NCBI GenBank assembly: GCA_016841725.1
Contig: JAENYP010000015.1
Coordinates: 1-64,000, forward strand
Origin: Thermincola carboxydiphila
GTDB lineage: Bacteria > Bacillota > Thermincolia > Thermincolales > UBA2595
Direction of reading: 5' to 3'
DNA: 64,000 nucleotides
Translations under genes and position numbers: made by a program
Shown here: positions 35,359-43,719 of the stretch, piece by piece
Position numbering within the stretch: position 1 is the stretch's first letter
How the letters are laid out: each line of letters starts with the position of its first letter
Notes under the pieces: generated by a model
Databases searched by the model: none
What the model saw: only the letters and a program-made list of their open reading frames with translations
What the model was told of the DNA's origin: nothing

Positions 35359-36951
35359 CTATCTGTTTCTTGCCTTTGCGGGCTCTACATGGACCCTCTT
35401 ACCTTTGATGACATTTTTGTGCATTGAATACAGCACTTTCTCGGCAGCATCCTGGGGTACCTCTACAAAAGTAAACCTGTCAAATATTTTTATGGCGCCA
35501 ATAACCTTTCCGGGGATTCCGGCCTCTTCGGCAATAGTTTTAACCACATCCTGAGGTCTTACTTCATCAACTCTTCCGATGCTCATAAAGAGCCTCACCA
35601 TTCCCGGTTCAGCTCCGGTATTGCCAAACTCAACCGCAGCATCTTCACTGAAATCCTGGGACCCTTCAATATCAAAGGCCAGTCTCAGGGCTGCTGCTGC
35701 TATGTCAACAGTATCATGAGCATTTCCCATTTCCTCGATGATAGCCCGGTAATGGCTTAATTTCCCCTGTTCAATGGTTTCGGACAGCTTCTCGATAATA
35801 ATTTCCCGCTGCCGTTCAAAGACGTCTTCAAAACTTGGCAGCCTAAGCTTCTTGATTCTGGTACTAATTATTTTCTCTATCAGTCTCAGCAGCCTGTACT
35901 CCTTGGGGATCACAAATGATACGGCAATACCGGATTTACCTGCTCTTCCCGTGCGCCCTATGCGATGCACGTAAGATTCCGGATCCTGGGGCAGATCATA
36001 ATTAATAACATGACTTACATTGTCGATATCAAGCCCCCTGGCGGCAACGTCAGTGGCAACCAGTATCTCAACATGACCCTCACGGAACTTTTTCATAACC
36101 CTGTTCCGCTGAGCCTGAGTCAGATCCCCGTGGAGCCCGTCAGCCTCATAGCCGCGCGCCTCAAGGCCCGCAACAAGCTCATCAACACCACGCTTGGTCC
36201 GGCAGAATATAATGGCCAGTTTTATCTCAGAGGTGTCCAGGACACGGCACAGCCCTTCCAGTTTATTAAATTCCTTGACTTCATAATACACTTGTTCTAT
36301 TTGGGGTACGGTAAGTTCATCCTTGCTGACAGAGAGCACTTCCGGGTCTCTAAGGTATTTACGGGCCAGTACCTGTATCTCCCTGGGCATTGTTGCCGAA
36401 AACAGCAGTGTCTGTTTAGCTTCAGGGGTTTCCTTCAGTATTGTTTCAATATCTTCAATAAATCCCATATCAAGCATTTCATCGGCTTCATCCAGAACCA
36501 TAAAGGCAACATTTTGCAGCCTGAGGGTTTTCCTCCTTAGATGGTCCAGTATCCTCCCGGGAGTACCGACAACTATCTGTACTCCTCTTTTAAGGGCCAG
36601 GATCTGCCGGTCAATGGATTGGCCCCCATATATGGCCAGGGCACGCGCATCCTTATATTTTGCAATCCTGGTTATTTCCTCTGCCACCTGTATCGCCAGT
36701 TCCCTGGTGGGGGTCAGAACCAGGGCCTGAACACCGCGAAACCTCGGGTTTAACATTTCTATAATTGGAATAGCAAAGGCGGCAGTCTTCCCTGTACCGG
36801 TCTGAGCTTGTCCGATTACGTCCTTCCCTTCCATAAGCAGTGGAATCGCCTCTGCCTGAATCGGTGTCGGTGCTTCAAAGCCCATCTCACTAACGGCATT
36901 AAAAATCTTTTTGCTGAATTCAAGATTACCGAACTTCTTTTTGTCATACAT
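35359..36951 (-). CDS. DEAD-box RNA helicase with DbpA-type C-terminal domain
   Basis: A 530-residue DEAD-box helicase of the CshA/DeaD group. Motifs in order: Q motif FEAPTPIQ, AQTGTGKT, PTRELA, DEAD at the start of helix DEADEMLDMGF, SAT, and HRIGRTGRAG. The C terminus (about 450-530) is a DbpA-type RNA-binding domain ending near GKRVHVEPAK. Such helicases unwind short RNA duplexes in ribosome assembly and mRNA decay. It is monocistronic here. Confidence 0.95.
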   Translation of the reverse strand: MYDKKKFGNLEFSKKIFNAVSEMGFEAPTPIQAEAIPLLMEGKDVIGQAQTGTGKTAAFAIPIIEMLNPRFRGVQALVLTPTRELAIQVAEEITRIAKYKDARALAIYGGQSIDRQILALKRGVQIVVGTPGRILDHLRRKTLRLQNVAFMVLDEADEMLDMGFIEDIETILKETPEAKQTLLFSATMPREIQVLARKYLRDPEVLSVSKDELTVPQIEQVYYEVKEFNKLEGLCRVLDTSEIKLAIIFCRTKRGVDELVAGLEARGYEADGLHGDLTQAQRNRVMKKFREGHVEILVATDVAARGLDIDNVSHVINYDLPQDPESYVHRIGRTGRAGKSGIAVSFVIPKEYRLLRLIEKIISTRIKKLRLPSFEDVFERQREIIIEKLSETIEQGKLSHYRAIIEEMGNAHDTVDIAAAALRLAFDIEGSQDFSEDAAVEFGNTGAEPGMVRLFMSIGRVDEVRPQDVVKTIAEEAGIPGKVIGAIKIFDRFTFVEVPQDAAEKVLYSMHKNVIKGKRVHVEPAKARNR

Positions 36952-37041
36952 GAAAGCTGTGGTCTCCTCTCAAAATAAACTGCACTTATTTTCATCAATA
37001 ATTATACTTATTTTATTATATCAAATAATCGTTATTTGTCA

Positions 37042-38442
37042 TTATTTTTCGGAAACTGTTTCATACAACTGGGGATAAATCTTCCTTTCAAGGCTGTATC
37101 CGCTTTGTTTGCCAGATATTGTTATTGTATCCGTATATTTTAACCTTACTCCTGCAGCGCTGCGGTCAAAGTGAAGCAGTACAAAGGAATAGGGAATATC
37201 TCTGTCAGTCTGTAAGGCCCCTATACCGGAAGCTCCCGACGTTCCGGCATCAATAAACAAAGAGTCCCCTCTAAAATTGATTTTAAACCTGTGGTCATGA
37301 CCGCTCAGGATAACCGGAACCTGACCGGTTAACTTTTCCGCCAGTTTTACATTATGGATTGCCAGCAGATCCGGCTTCTTCTCCGCACCTTTGATACTTC
37401 CCTCCAGTATTTGTGCTGATTCCTTCAGTTCTTCCATATTCACCTTGTATTCTAAAGAATCTGAAGCAGGGTCAGCGATACCTGCTATCCTGATTCCCCT
37501 GACATCTAAAACACCATTTTCAATAAGCAGCACATTTGGTAATTGTTTCATTTCCTGAATAATTGCCGGTGTTTCATGGTTGCCCGGGACAATAACATAT
37601 GGCACCCCAAGTTTCCTGATTCCCTCAAACAAAGATGCCTCAAGAGGTGTGCCAAAATCCGAAAGGTCACCGGTATCAATAACCATGTCTATTCCAAAGG
37701 TCCTCACCATCTGGTCGATAAACTCCAGTGAAGCCGGATTATTATGAATATCAGATACATGAAGGATTTTAAATTCCCCTTCACCAGGGGCCATTGCCTG
37801 AAGGCTTTCCACCCGTTGAAACAGTCCGTTCATGTTTATGGCAATGCCTCGCATCTGCTTTCCCCAGGTATTCACAGTGTTAAACGCTTCTTCGGCCAGC
37901 CCGATCATCCATGGGGCAGCCTTTAACACACCATTGTATTCGGGAGACTGAAATTGGTCAATATCAAAGGTCCTGTATGTCCCCAGCATAAGCAGGGACA
38001 CAATAGCAAAACCAATTATCCCCCCAAGGATAAGCTCCTTCAGATTTCTTGTCCCAATGACAAACACCCCAAAAAGACCGCCTGCAAAACCCAGTGCGGC
38101 CGTCAGTATAATGAATTTTCGGATAGCCGCGGCTAAGGCGTCATTGGCATCTGTGACAATCTTGTCCTGTTCCGTTCCTGTCTCCAGTAAATCACCAAGG
38201 AGCTCCATATCAATATTTTCAAGGGATATATTAACTCTCAGTGGTGTTTTGTGAGTCCTTGCCATTACCTCTCCAAAGGGGCTTATCTGTAAGACAGTAT
38301 ACCCCTTAGTGGAAGCCTGAACTGAAATCCTCGCCTGCAGTGCCTGCAGTTTAAAATCCACCTGAGCAAAAAGGTTTACAAAAATAATTGCTCCAATTAT
38401 CGCAAATAAAGGGATCGAAACATAGTGCAGATATTTCTTCAT
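37042..38442 (-). CDS. membrane metallophosphoesterase
   Basis: A 466-residue protein. An N-terminal helix (about 5-25), a second hydrophobic region (about 105-155) and a C-terminal calcineurin-like phosphoesterase domain with HVSDIHNNPAS, DTGDLSDFG, VPGNHE and GHDHRF. The active site therefore faces either the cytoplasm or exterior depending on topology. The substrate is unknown. The start at ATG 38442 (MKKYLHYV) uses ribosome-binding-site sequence supplied by a 37-bp duplication of the cinA 3' end; ATG 38490 is possible but begins in the duplicate. Confidence 0.85.
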   Translation of the reverse strand: MKKYLHYVSIPLFAIIGAIIFVNLFAQVDFKLQALQARISVQASTKGYTVLQISPFGEVMARTHKTPLRVNISLENIDMELLGDLLETGTEQDKIVTDANDALAAAIRKFIILTAALGFAGGLFGVFVIGTRNLKELILGGIIGFAIVSLLMLGTYRTFDIDQFQSPEYNGVLKAAPWMIGLAEEAFNTVNTWGKQMRGIAINMNGLFQRVESLQAMAPGEGEFKILHVSDIHNNPASLEFIDQMVRTFGIDMVIDTGDLSDFGTPLEASLFEGIRKLGVPYVIVPGNHETPAIIQEMKQLPNVLLIENGVLDVRGIRIAGIADPASDSLEYKVNMEELKESAQILEGSIKGAEKKPDLLAIHNVKLAEKLTGQVPVILSGHDHRFKINFRGDSLFIDAGTSGASGIGALQTDRDIPYSFVLLHFDRSAAGVRLKYTDTITISGKQSGYSLERKIYPQLYETVSEK

Positions 38443-38444
38443 AA

Positions 38445-38547
38445 GGCTCATCCCTTCTGGATATTGTAATGCAGCAGATACGGATCCCAATAACCATAAT
38501 CACAATCAGTGGCTCATCCCTTCTGGATATTGTAATGCAGCAGATAC
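38445..38547 (-). repeat. 37-bp direct duplication of the cinA 3' end
   Basis: 38445-38481 and 38511-38547 are identical 37-bp copies, 66 bp apart. The upstream one (38511-38547) contains the real cinA stop; the other is a non-coding remnant that now sits directly before the phosphoesterase start. Confidence 0.95.
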
Positions 38548-39773
38548 CTCCTCAATATATTTAAAGCCACATTTGCCGACTGCCACCTGATAACTTCCCG
38601 GTCACCGGTAAAGAGGTTTTTTACAGCAAAGGCGTTATCTTCTCCGGCAAGAGCAATATATACCTGCCCTACAGGTTTTTCAGGGGCTCCCCCTCCGGGA
38701 CCGGCTATCCCGGTTACAGAAACTGCCACATCTGTGCCCCCGGCCTTTCTGGCCCCGACAGCCATTTCCAGGGCTGTCTGTTCACTGACTGCCCCGTATT
38801 TTTCCAGAGTATCACGGGATACCCCCAGCATATTAATTTTGGCATCATTAGAATAAGTAATGAATCCACAGACAAAGTTTTCTGACACCCCCGGTATCTC
38901 TGTAAGCCGTGAGGCAATAAGTCCCCCTGTACATGACTCTGCAGTGGCAACAGTCAGTCTGTATTTATTAAGCAGCCCCGCCACAACACCTTCAAGGGTG
39001 TCATCATCTGTTCCATAGATATAATCTCCCAGTCTTTTCCTTATCTCTGCCTCAACACCGGAGATAATCTCCCCGGCTGCATCTTCTGAGTTTGCTTTTG
39101 CGGTAAGCCTGATATATGCCTCTCCCTTGGGCGCCAGAAATGCAATCGTAGGGTTAACCTGTTTATCAACAAGGTCACTGATACGCTCCTCCACCATGGA
39201 TTCCCCCATCCCCAGAATTTTTATTACCCTGGAGACAATAACAGCCTTATCATTCCCGGTCTTTTTCTTTAAATATTCCTCCACGGTTTCCACAAACATA
39301 GGCTTCATTTCGACCGGTGGCCCCGGCAGGATGACTATACTCTTCCCTTCATATTCCACAATGCTTCCGGGTGCAGTACCAATCCTGTTGGGGATAGTAA
39401 CAGCGCCGGAAATGTTTAAGGCCTGCTTGGTATTTATCTGGGGCATTATTCGTCCTCTGACCTCAAAGAAACCCCTGATATGTGCCAGTGAAGCTTCATC
39501 CATAACCAACTCCGTACCCAACAGTCCCGCAATTGTTTCTCTGGTAAGGTCATCTGAGGTCGGACCAAGTCCTCCGGTAACAATTATAAGGTCAGCTCTT
39601 CCCATGGCAGTTTTCACAACCTCCCTGAGGCGTGTTGCATTGTCTCCCACAGTTGTTTGAAAAAATACGTCTATTCCCAGTTTTGCAAGTCTCTGGCCGA
39701 TAAACTGGGCATTTGTATTCACAATCTGTCCCAATAAGAGTTCTGTTCCCGTTGAAATCAGTTCGGCCCGCAT
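38514..39773 (-). CDS. cinA: CinA family protein (nicotinamide-nucleotide amidase)
   Basis: A 419-residue two-domain CinA. The N-terminal MoCF-like domain starts MRAELISTGTELLLGQIVNT and is an ADP-ribose pyrophosphatase-type unit; the C-terminal amidase domain contains VATAESCTGGLIASRLTEI and SVTGIAGPGGG. The family recycles NMN and takes part in competence/DNA damage responses in some Firmicutes. The C terminus was locally duplicated. Confidence 0.94.
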   Translation of the reverse strand: MRAELISTGTELLLGQIVNTNAQFIGQRLAKLGIDVFFQTTVGDNATRLREVVKTAMGRADLIIVTGGLGPTSDDLTRETIAGLLGTELVMDEASLAHIRGFFEVRGRIMPQINTKQALNISGAVTIPNRIGTAPGSIVEYEGKSIVILPGPPVEMKPMFVETVEEYLKKKTGNDKAVIVSRVIKILGMGESMVEERISDLVDKQVNPTIAFLAPKGEAYIRLTAKANSEDAAGEIISGVEAEIRKRLGDYIYGTDDDTLEGVVAGLLNKYRLTVATAESCTGGLIASRLTEIPGVSENFVCGFITYSNDAKINMLGVSRDTLEKYGAVSEQTALEMAVGARKAGGTDVAVSVTGIAGPGGGAPEKPVGQVYIALAGEDNAFAVKNLFTGDREVIRWQSANVALNILRRYLLHYNIQKG

Positions 39774-39885
39774 AACCCAGCCCCTTTCCCAATATAAATG
39801 GTATCTTCTTAACTATTACATATTATTCTTTTAAATGAGCCTTAAAACCTTCAGCAGAAGTAATTATTTACATAAATCCAACAAA

Positions 39886-39917
39886 GCCGGCTGAGAAATT
39901 CCCCTTTCACAGCCGGC
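39886..39917 (-). terminator. GC-rich hairpin after the FtsH-like gene
   Basis: GCCGGCTG and CAGCCGGC are exact complements around a 16-nt loop. The minus-strand T tract is weak (TTTGTT), so termination efficiency is uncertain. Confidence 0.55.
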
Positions 39918-39947
39918 CCTGTTCCCGGTAAAACGAATGTTTAATTT

Positions 39948-41459
39948 TTAGCCGGCTTTTTCTACCGGCTCATCATGCTCAATAACCAGCTTTCTGAAAT
40001 CTGTACCGGAAAGCTGTTCCTGTTCCAGAAGAATGTCAGTTACTTCAATTATTTTTTCCCTGTATGGCAATAAGGTATTCCGAACCCTATCTTCCTGCTC
40101 ACTGATGATTTCAGTAATCACATCATACATTTTATCTTTGGGAAGACTGTCTTCTGATACCACACCCAGTTTGGACATCCCGGAAATGATAATTCTTTTG
40201 GCTAAATCAACGGCCTTTTCGAAGTCATTAGACGCCCCGGTACTCCTGTTGCTGAAAATAAGCTCTTCTGCCAGCGCACCAGCCAGCATAATTGAAATCT
40301 GGTTTTCCAGGTATTCAAGGGTATACAGATAAGTGTCATCTTCCGGTGTCTGTCTCATATACCCAAGGGCATTCCCCCTGGGACTTATTGTCAGTGTAGA
40401 AACAGAACCGGGCTTTACGATTTCACTTATCAGAGCATGTCCTGTTTCATGGATAGAAACCCTCCTAAGTTCATCTGCATTTGGACGTTTATCAAGTTTT
40501 TCTCCCATAATAACTTTATCGATTGCTTCCTTGAAGTGTTTCATGCCAACCCTGGCCAAACCCTCCCTGAAAGCATAAATGGCAGCCTCATTGGTAAGGC
40601 TCTCCAGGTGAGCCCCGGAAAAACCAAAGGTCTCCCTGGCAATTTCTCTAAGCTCAACATCACCCTCAAGGGGTTTGTTCCTGGTATGAATCTTTAGTAT
40701 TTCAGCTCTGCCATCTTTACACGGCAGGTCAACCTTTACATGCCTGTCAAACCGGCCCGGCCTCATCAGCGCCGGGTCAAGCATATCTGCCCTGTTGGTG
40801 GCTGCAATCAAAAGGACTTTTACCGAATCATCGTTTTTCATACCGTCCATTTCAACCAGAAGCTGGTTAAGGGTTTGGTCATACTCCATGTGACTGCTGT
40901 TCTGACCTCTCCTGCCGCCAAGGATCTCTATCTCATCAATAAAAATCATGGCATTATCTTTACCCAGCTTGGCAGCCTTTTCCCTGGCTGTTTTAAATAG
41001 CTTCCTGACCCTCTGGGCGCCAACCCCTGCATACATCTCGATAAATTCAGAACCACTGGTAGCAATGTAAACAGCATCTGTGTAGGTTGCTGCAGCTTTT
41101 GCCATAAGGGTTTTCCCTGTTCCCGGAGGGCCCAGGAGCAGAAGACCCTTCAGGGGTCTGATACCAAGTTCTTTTATCTTCTCATAGTTCTTTATAAAAT
41201 CAAGGGCCTCTTTAAGCTCCTTGATGGCAGATGCCTGTCCGCCAATATCATCAAAATAAACCTCACTGGTGTTTTTTCCGGTGACCTCCTGTACTCCCAC
41301 AGGTTTGATAAGACCCTTGCTTTCCGCGAGAAAATACATGGCTGCAAAAAAACCAAGTATAAACATCAATGGTAATACATCGTAGCCTTTCCAGACCAGA
41401 AAGCCAAAAAAGGCAAGTCCTATTCCAAGCCCTATTTCTTTCATCAATCCCTTTGTCAT
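39948..41459 (-). CDS. FtsH-like AAA+ zinc protease lacking the extracytoplasmic domain
   Basis: 503 residues, shorter than FtsH (about 600-650). Two hydrophobic helices lie close together at about 9-45, with only a short turn where FtsH has an extracytoplasmic domain. The AAA module is intact: GPPGTGKT, IFIDEIEIL, and the second region of homology ATNRADMLDPALMRPGRFDR. The zinc site HETGH (HEXXH) and the distant Asp in GASNDFEKAVDL are present. The start overlaps the stop of the upstream membrane protein by 4 bp. It is most likely a membrane-bound ATP-dependent protease. Confidence 0.9.
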   Translation of the reverse strand: MTKGLMKEIGLGIGLAFFGFLVWKGYDVLPLMFILGFFAAMYFLAESKGLIKPVGVQEVTGKNTSEVYFDDIGGQASAIKELKEALDFIKNYEKIKELGIRPLKGLLLLGPPGTGKTLMAKAAATYTDAVYIATSGSEFIEMYAGVGAQRVRKLFKTAREKAAKLGKDNAMIFIDEIEILGGRRGQNSSHMEYDQTLNQLLVEMDGMKNDDSVKVLLIAATNRADMLDPALMRPGRFDRHVKVDLPCKDGRAEILKIHTRNKPLEGDVELREIARETFGFSGAHLESLTNEAAIYAFREGLARVGMKHFKEAIDKVIMGEKLDKRPNADELRRVSIHETGHALISEIVKPGSVSTLTISPRGNALGYMRQTPEDDTYLYTLEYLENQISIMLAGALAEELIFSNRSTGASNDFEKAVDLAKRIIISGMSKLGVVSEDSLPKDKMYDVITEIISEQEDRVRNTLLPYREKIIEVTDILLEQEQLSGTDFRKLVIEHDEPVEKAG

Positions 41460-42043
41460 AACGCATCACTTCCTAACATTCCAGAAACTTGGGAGGCTGC
41501 ATTATGCCTGGGGATTACCTCGTAAAGGTACTTATCGTCCTTGATAAATGAAATATAGACATTATCATTGTCAATAAATACCCTTGCTTTAGCCCCGGCA
41601 TCCCTGGCGTTTTCCTGTACTTCTGCAGCCATTTCTGTAAAATCACCCTTTGCCAGCGCCTCATAAATTATATACTGGCTCTTATAATAAGCATCCGAAA
41701 GTTCCTGTGTCCTTTTGTCCTTTAATTCCATGTGAAACTGATTGTGTCCCAGTATTTTTTCTGTGTAACCGTTCAGTTCAAGGTATGCCTCCTTGAGGTC
41801 TTCAGTTTTCCTGACACTAAGGTTAACGGTTACCATTTCCCCCTCATTGTCAAGCTTGACATCATCAACAAGCTCAGTATCCGAATACATTTTGAACAGT
41901 GGTTGTTCAACATTGTATTTCTGGTAAACATACTGTACAGTCAGGAGGACACCTAGAGTTACGGCAAGGACTATTATCACGACATATACTCGGACTCCTT
42001 TAATTTGCAACTTTTTCCTCCCCTTTCTGCCTGATAGGCTCAT
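41456..42043 (-). CDS. membrane-anchored partner of the FtsH-like protease
   Basis: A 195-residue protein with a basic N terminus, one helix (about 18-42) and a soluble extracytoplasmic domain of about 150 residues with alternating strands and helices (VTVNLSVRKTEDLKEAYLEL). I do not recognise a family. The gene overlaps the FtsH-like gene by 4 bp, a 1:1 coupled layout. It may supply the extracytoplasmic domain missing from the FtsH-like protein (inference). Confidence 0.75.
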   Translation of the reverse strand: MSLSGRKGRKKLQIKGVRVYVVIIVLAVTLGVLLTVQYVYQKYNVEQPLFKMYSDTELVDDVKLDNEGEMVTVNLSVRKTEDLKEAYLELNGYTEKILGHNQFHMELKDKRTQELSDAYYKSQYIIYEALAKGDFTEMAAEVQENARDAGAKARVFIDNDNVYISFIKDDKYLYEVIPRHNAASQVSGMLGSDAL

Positions 42044-42089
42044 TATAACATATGCCTTTGGACAGTTCCTTATGGAATGTTTGGAAACC

Positions 42090-42200
42090 GGGGGAGATGT
42101 GTTCTTCCGGCGGGCTACGTCTCAACCGGTCCATAACCCGCTAAAAGCGGGTTATGGACCGGTTGACGACAGACACCGCCTTTCAGAACACATCTCCCCC
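42090..42200 (+). repeat. palindromic repeat element, copy C
   Basis: A 111-bp element. The outer arms GGGGGAGATGTGTTCT and AGAACACATCTCCCCC are perfect complements. The conserved internal strands are GGGCTACGTCTC and GACGACAGACACCG. The apical stem AACCGGTCCATAACCCGCT is a perfect 19-bp hairpin with loop AAA, and its sequence differs from that of copies A and B while the flanking frame is shared. Confidence 0.93.
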
Positions 42201-42251
42201 TCTGTGATTAAAAACGGAACCCATCTGCCACTATGCGTTTGATAGCGGAAA

Positions 42252-42270
42252 CCACCTGCTGTGCAGGTGG
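42252..42270. repeat. perfect 8-bp hairpin
   Basis: CCACCTGC-TGT-GCAGGTGG lies between copy C and the lipoprotein gene. It has no T run on either side; its role is unknown. Confidence 0.55.
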
Positions 42271-42326
42271 CAATATAATAAAAATACCTTGTGACGCGAT
42301 GTATGTGTTAATCATGTACGAGAAGT

Positions 42327-42734
42327 TTAGTTATCTTTTATTTTCAATTGACTTATTATAATATATTCACTTTTGATGTCTTCAATGGGTCTATTGCCCT
42401 CTTTTAGGTCTCCTTCAAGTTTTTCAAGCTTCTTAAGGTTTGCAGTTATTTCCTTTAATTCGTCCTGGTTATTGTTAGCTTTAGTCAAATCTACCAGAAC
42501 TGATTTACTGATAAAAATCCGATAAGCCAATTGTACAGCAGGATTAGGTGAAGTGGCAGCTTCCTTTGTGGGTTTTCCGTTTGGGAAAAATGTTTCGTTA
42601 TATGGGTTATCATAGGCAATTTTATTTTTGCTTAACGCATTGTTTGATGAATTACTACAACCTGATAATAAAGAACTAATTGTAAGTAACGAAAGCAGCA
42701 TAACAAACAATAAAAGACTAACCTTCTTTGACAT
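42327..42734 (-). CDS. small lipoprotein of unknown function
   Basis: About 135 residues. A signal peptide ends in the lipobox LLSGC, with the lipidated Cys near residue 26. The mature part is rich in Asn, Lys and Glu with a helical LDLTKANNN-like region and a C-terminal DELKEITANLKKLEKLEGDL amphipathic helix. There are no recognisable domains. ATG at 42734 (MSKKVS) fits the ribosome binding site best; 42740 is an alternative. It lies in an accessory patch between two palindromic elements. Confidence 0.7.
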   Translation of the reverse strand: MSKKVSLLLFVMLLSLLTISSLLSGCSNSSNNALSKNKIAYDNPYNETFFPNGKPTKEAATSPNPAVQLAYRIFISKSVLVDLTKANNNQDELKEITANLKKLEKLEGDLKEGNRPIEDIKSEYIIISQLKIKDN

Positions 42735-42847
42735 AAGCAACAGTCCTTCCGATTATTATAATATAAGAAAATACATTGCTGTATTCTAGACAATATGGAA
42801 AAAAGCCTTTATGAAAATGTTGGAAAATTTAGGGTTGGCATAGTCCA

Positions 42848-42968
42848 TCGCTTAACACTAATGGAAACGGCTTCGCTGCACTCACCCGCAAGGAGTGCGC
42901 CGTCATTGTAAAACACTAAAGTGCTAACAATGACGCAGACGACACAACGTGCCTGTCAAGTTAAGCGA
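42848..42968. repeat. 121-bp inverted-repeat element with internal hairpins
   Basis: Perfect 9-bp ends TCGCTTAAC and GTTAAGCGA. Inside are two hairpins: GCACTC/GAGTGC and CGTCATTGT/ACAATGACG. GACGACA follows the second stem, as it follows the apical stem of elements A-C. It fills the 42735-43061 gap together with the terminator. It may be a degenerate relative of the A-C family; coding potential is nil. Confidence 0.7.
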
Positions 42969-42992
42969 AATGTTTTCCTGTTTGGGGTCAAA

Positions 42993-43020
42993 TAAAAAAA
43001 ACCTCCTCTTTAGGAGGTTG
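42993..43020 (-). terminator. intrinsic terminator
   Basis: On the minus strand, AACCTCCT-AAAG-AGGAGGTT followed by a run of T. It ends the transcript of the small-protein/GNAT-fragment pair. Confidence 0.85.
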
Positions 43021-43061
43021 GTAAGATTAAGAACATCAGAATGCATCCTTCATTACCTGGG

Positions 43062-43208
43062 TTACAAAAGAGTTTTCATTTCTCCAATAATAGCGTATTT
43101 TAAAGCAAATTCTTCAAGAAATGTATTCACTGATTCTACACCACAGTCAAAATCCTCAACTAGAGGTAAATGGACCTCGGCCAGCAATTCAACTTCGATA
43201 TCACCCAT
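43062..43208 (-). pseudogene. N-terminal fragment of a GNAT acetyltransferase (TacT-like toxin)
   Basis: A 48-residue frame. LPLVEDFDCGVESVNTFLEE matches the N terminus of GNAT toxins of type II toxin-antitoxin systems, where F-D-C-G-x-x-S-L-N-x-F-L is typical. The acetyl-CoA domain (about 110 further residues) is missing: a stop and then a terminator follow. It starts just downstream of the 88-aa gene. It could be a decayed toxin or a short, retained gene. Confidence 0.6.
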
Positions 43209-43210
43209 AT

Positions 43211-43477
43211 CTATTTAATTCTGGCCTTTCCAAGAGTTTTAGCTTTTGTCCTACATTTACACGGTCTCGCAATTTTTCCGCTTCTATTTCTAACAACGAC
43301 TTGTGTTCCTTTAAGTTCTTTTGATATTGCAGTGCAGTCTTTAATTAAATTTTCATTTATATTGGGATTTTCTAATCCAGCAAGAATTCTCTTGGCGGTT
43401 TTCCCCTTTACACTTAAAATTACTCCTTTGGAAGCTACCATATGAACCCCATCTTTCGTATAGTTTTCTTTGTCCAT
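43211..43477 (-). CDS. small basic protein, possible antitoxin partner
   Basis: An 88-residue basic protein starting at ATG 43477 behind GAGGTGG. The C-terminal third (VVVRNRSGKIARPCKCRTKA) is strongly basic with two cysteines, suggesting nucleic-acid binding. I do not recognise the family. Its place directly before a GNAT-toxin-like fragment would suit an antitoxin, but it lacks the usual DUF1778 RHH features, so this is a weak guess. An upstream in-frame extension to 43555 lacks support. Confidence 0.55.
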   Translation of the reverse strand: MDKENYTKDGVHMVASKGVILSVKGKTAKRILAGLENPNINENLIKDCTAISKELKGTQVVVRNRSGKIARPCKCRTKAKTLGKARIK

Positions 43478-43636
43478 ATTGTACCACCTCGTTATATCAT
43501 ATTCAACTCTATTATTAGTATGTAATATTCCCTTATATAAGGAAATGGGATACAAAAAAGTATGTTGGGCGAAGCCGCGGGAGTATCCCCGATATCCCTG
43601 GTTTTAGCACAAATTACATCAATTTACCAATGAACG

Positions 43637-43663
43637 AAACGCCGCTAATATGCTTCCGGCATA
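43637..43663. terminator. hairpin between small-protein gene and the Gln-rich gene
   Basis: AACGCCGCT and AGCGGCGTT flank an inner stem TGC/GCA. Short T tract on either side. It is a weak terminator candidate for the minus-strand gene ending at 43720. Confidence 0.45.
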
Positions 43664-43719
43664 AAGCGGCGTTTGCCTGCAATCTGACTGACTCATTAGT
43701 TATGAATCAGCCCCTTTCC

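Noticed and set aside
42848-42968. Integron attC site
   Set aside because: The ends GCTTAAC and GTTAAGC fit the R-box consensus RYYYAAC/GTTRRRY, but no matching L boxes pair, the inner hairpins do not form the attC arm, and no cassette array or integrase is visible.
43062-43477. Complete toxin-antitoxin module
   Set aside because: The GNAT part stops after 48 residues, before the catalytic domain, and the partner lacks recognisable antitoxin motifs; it is reported as a remnant instead.
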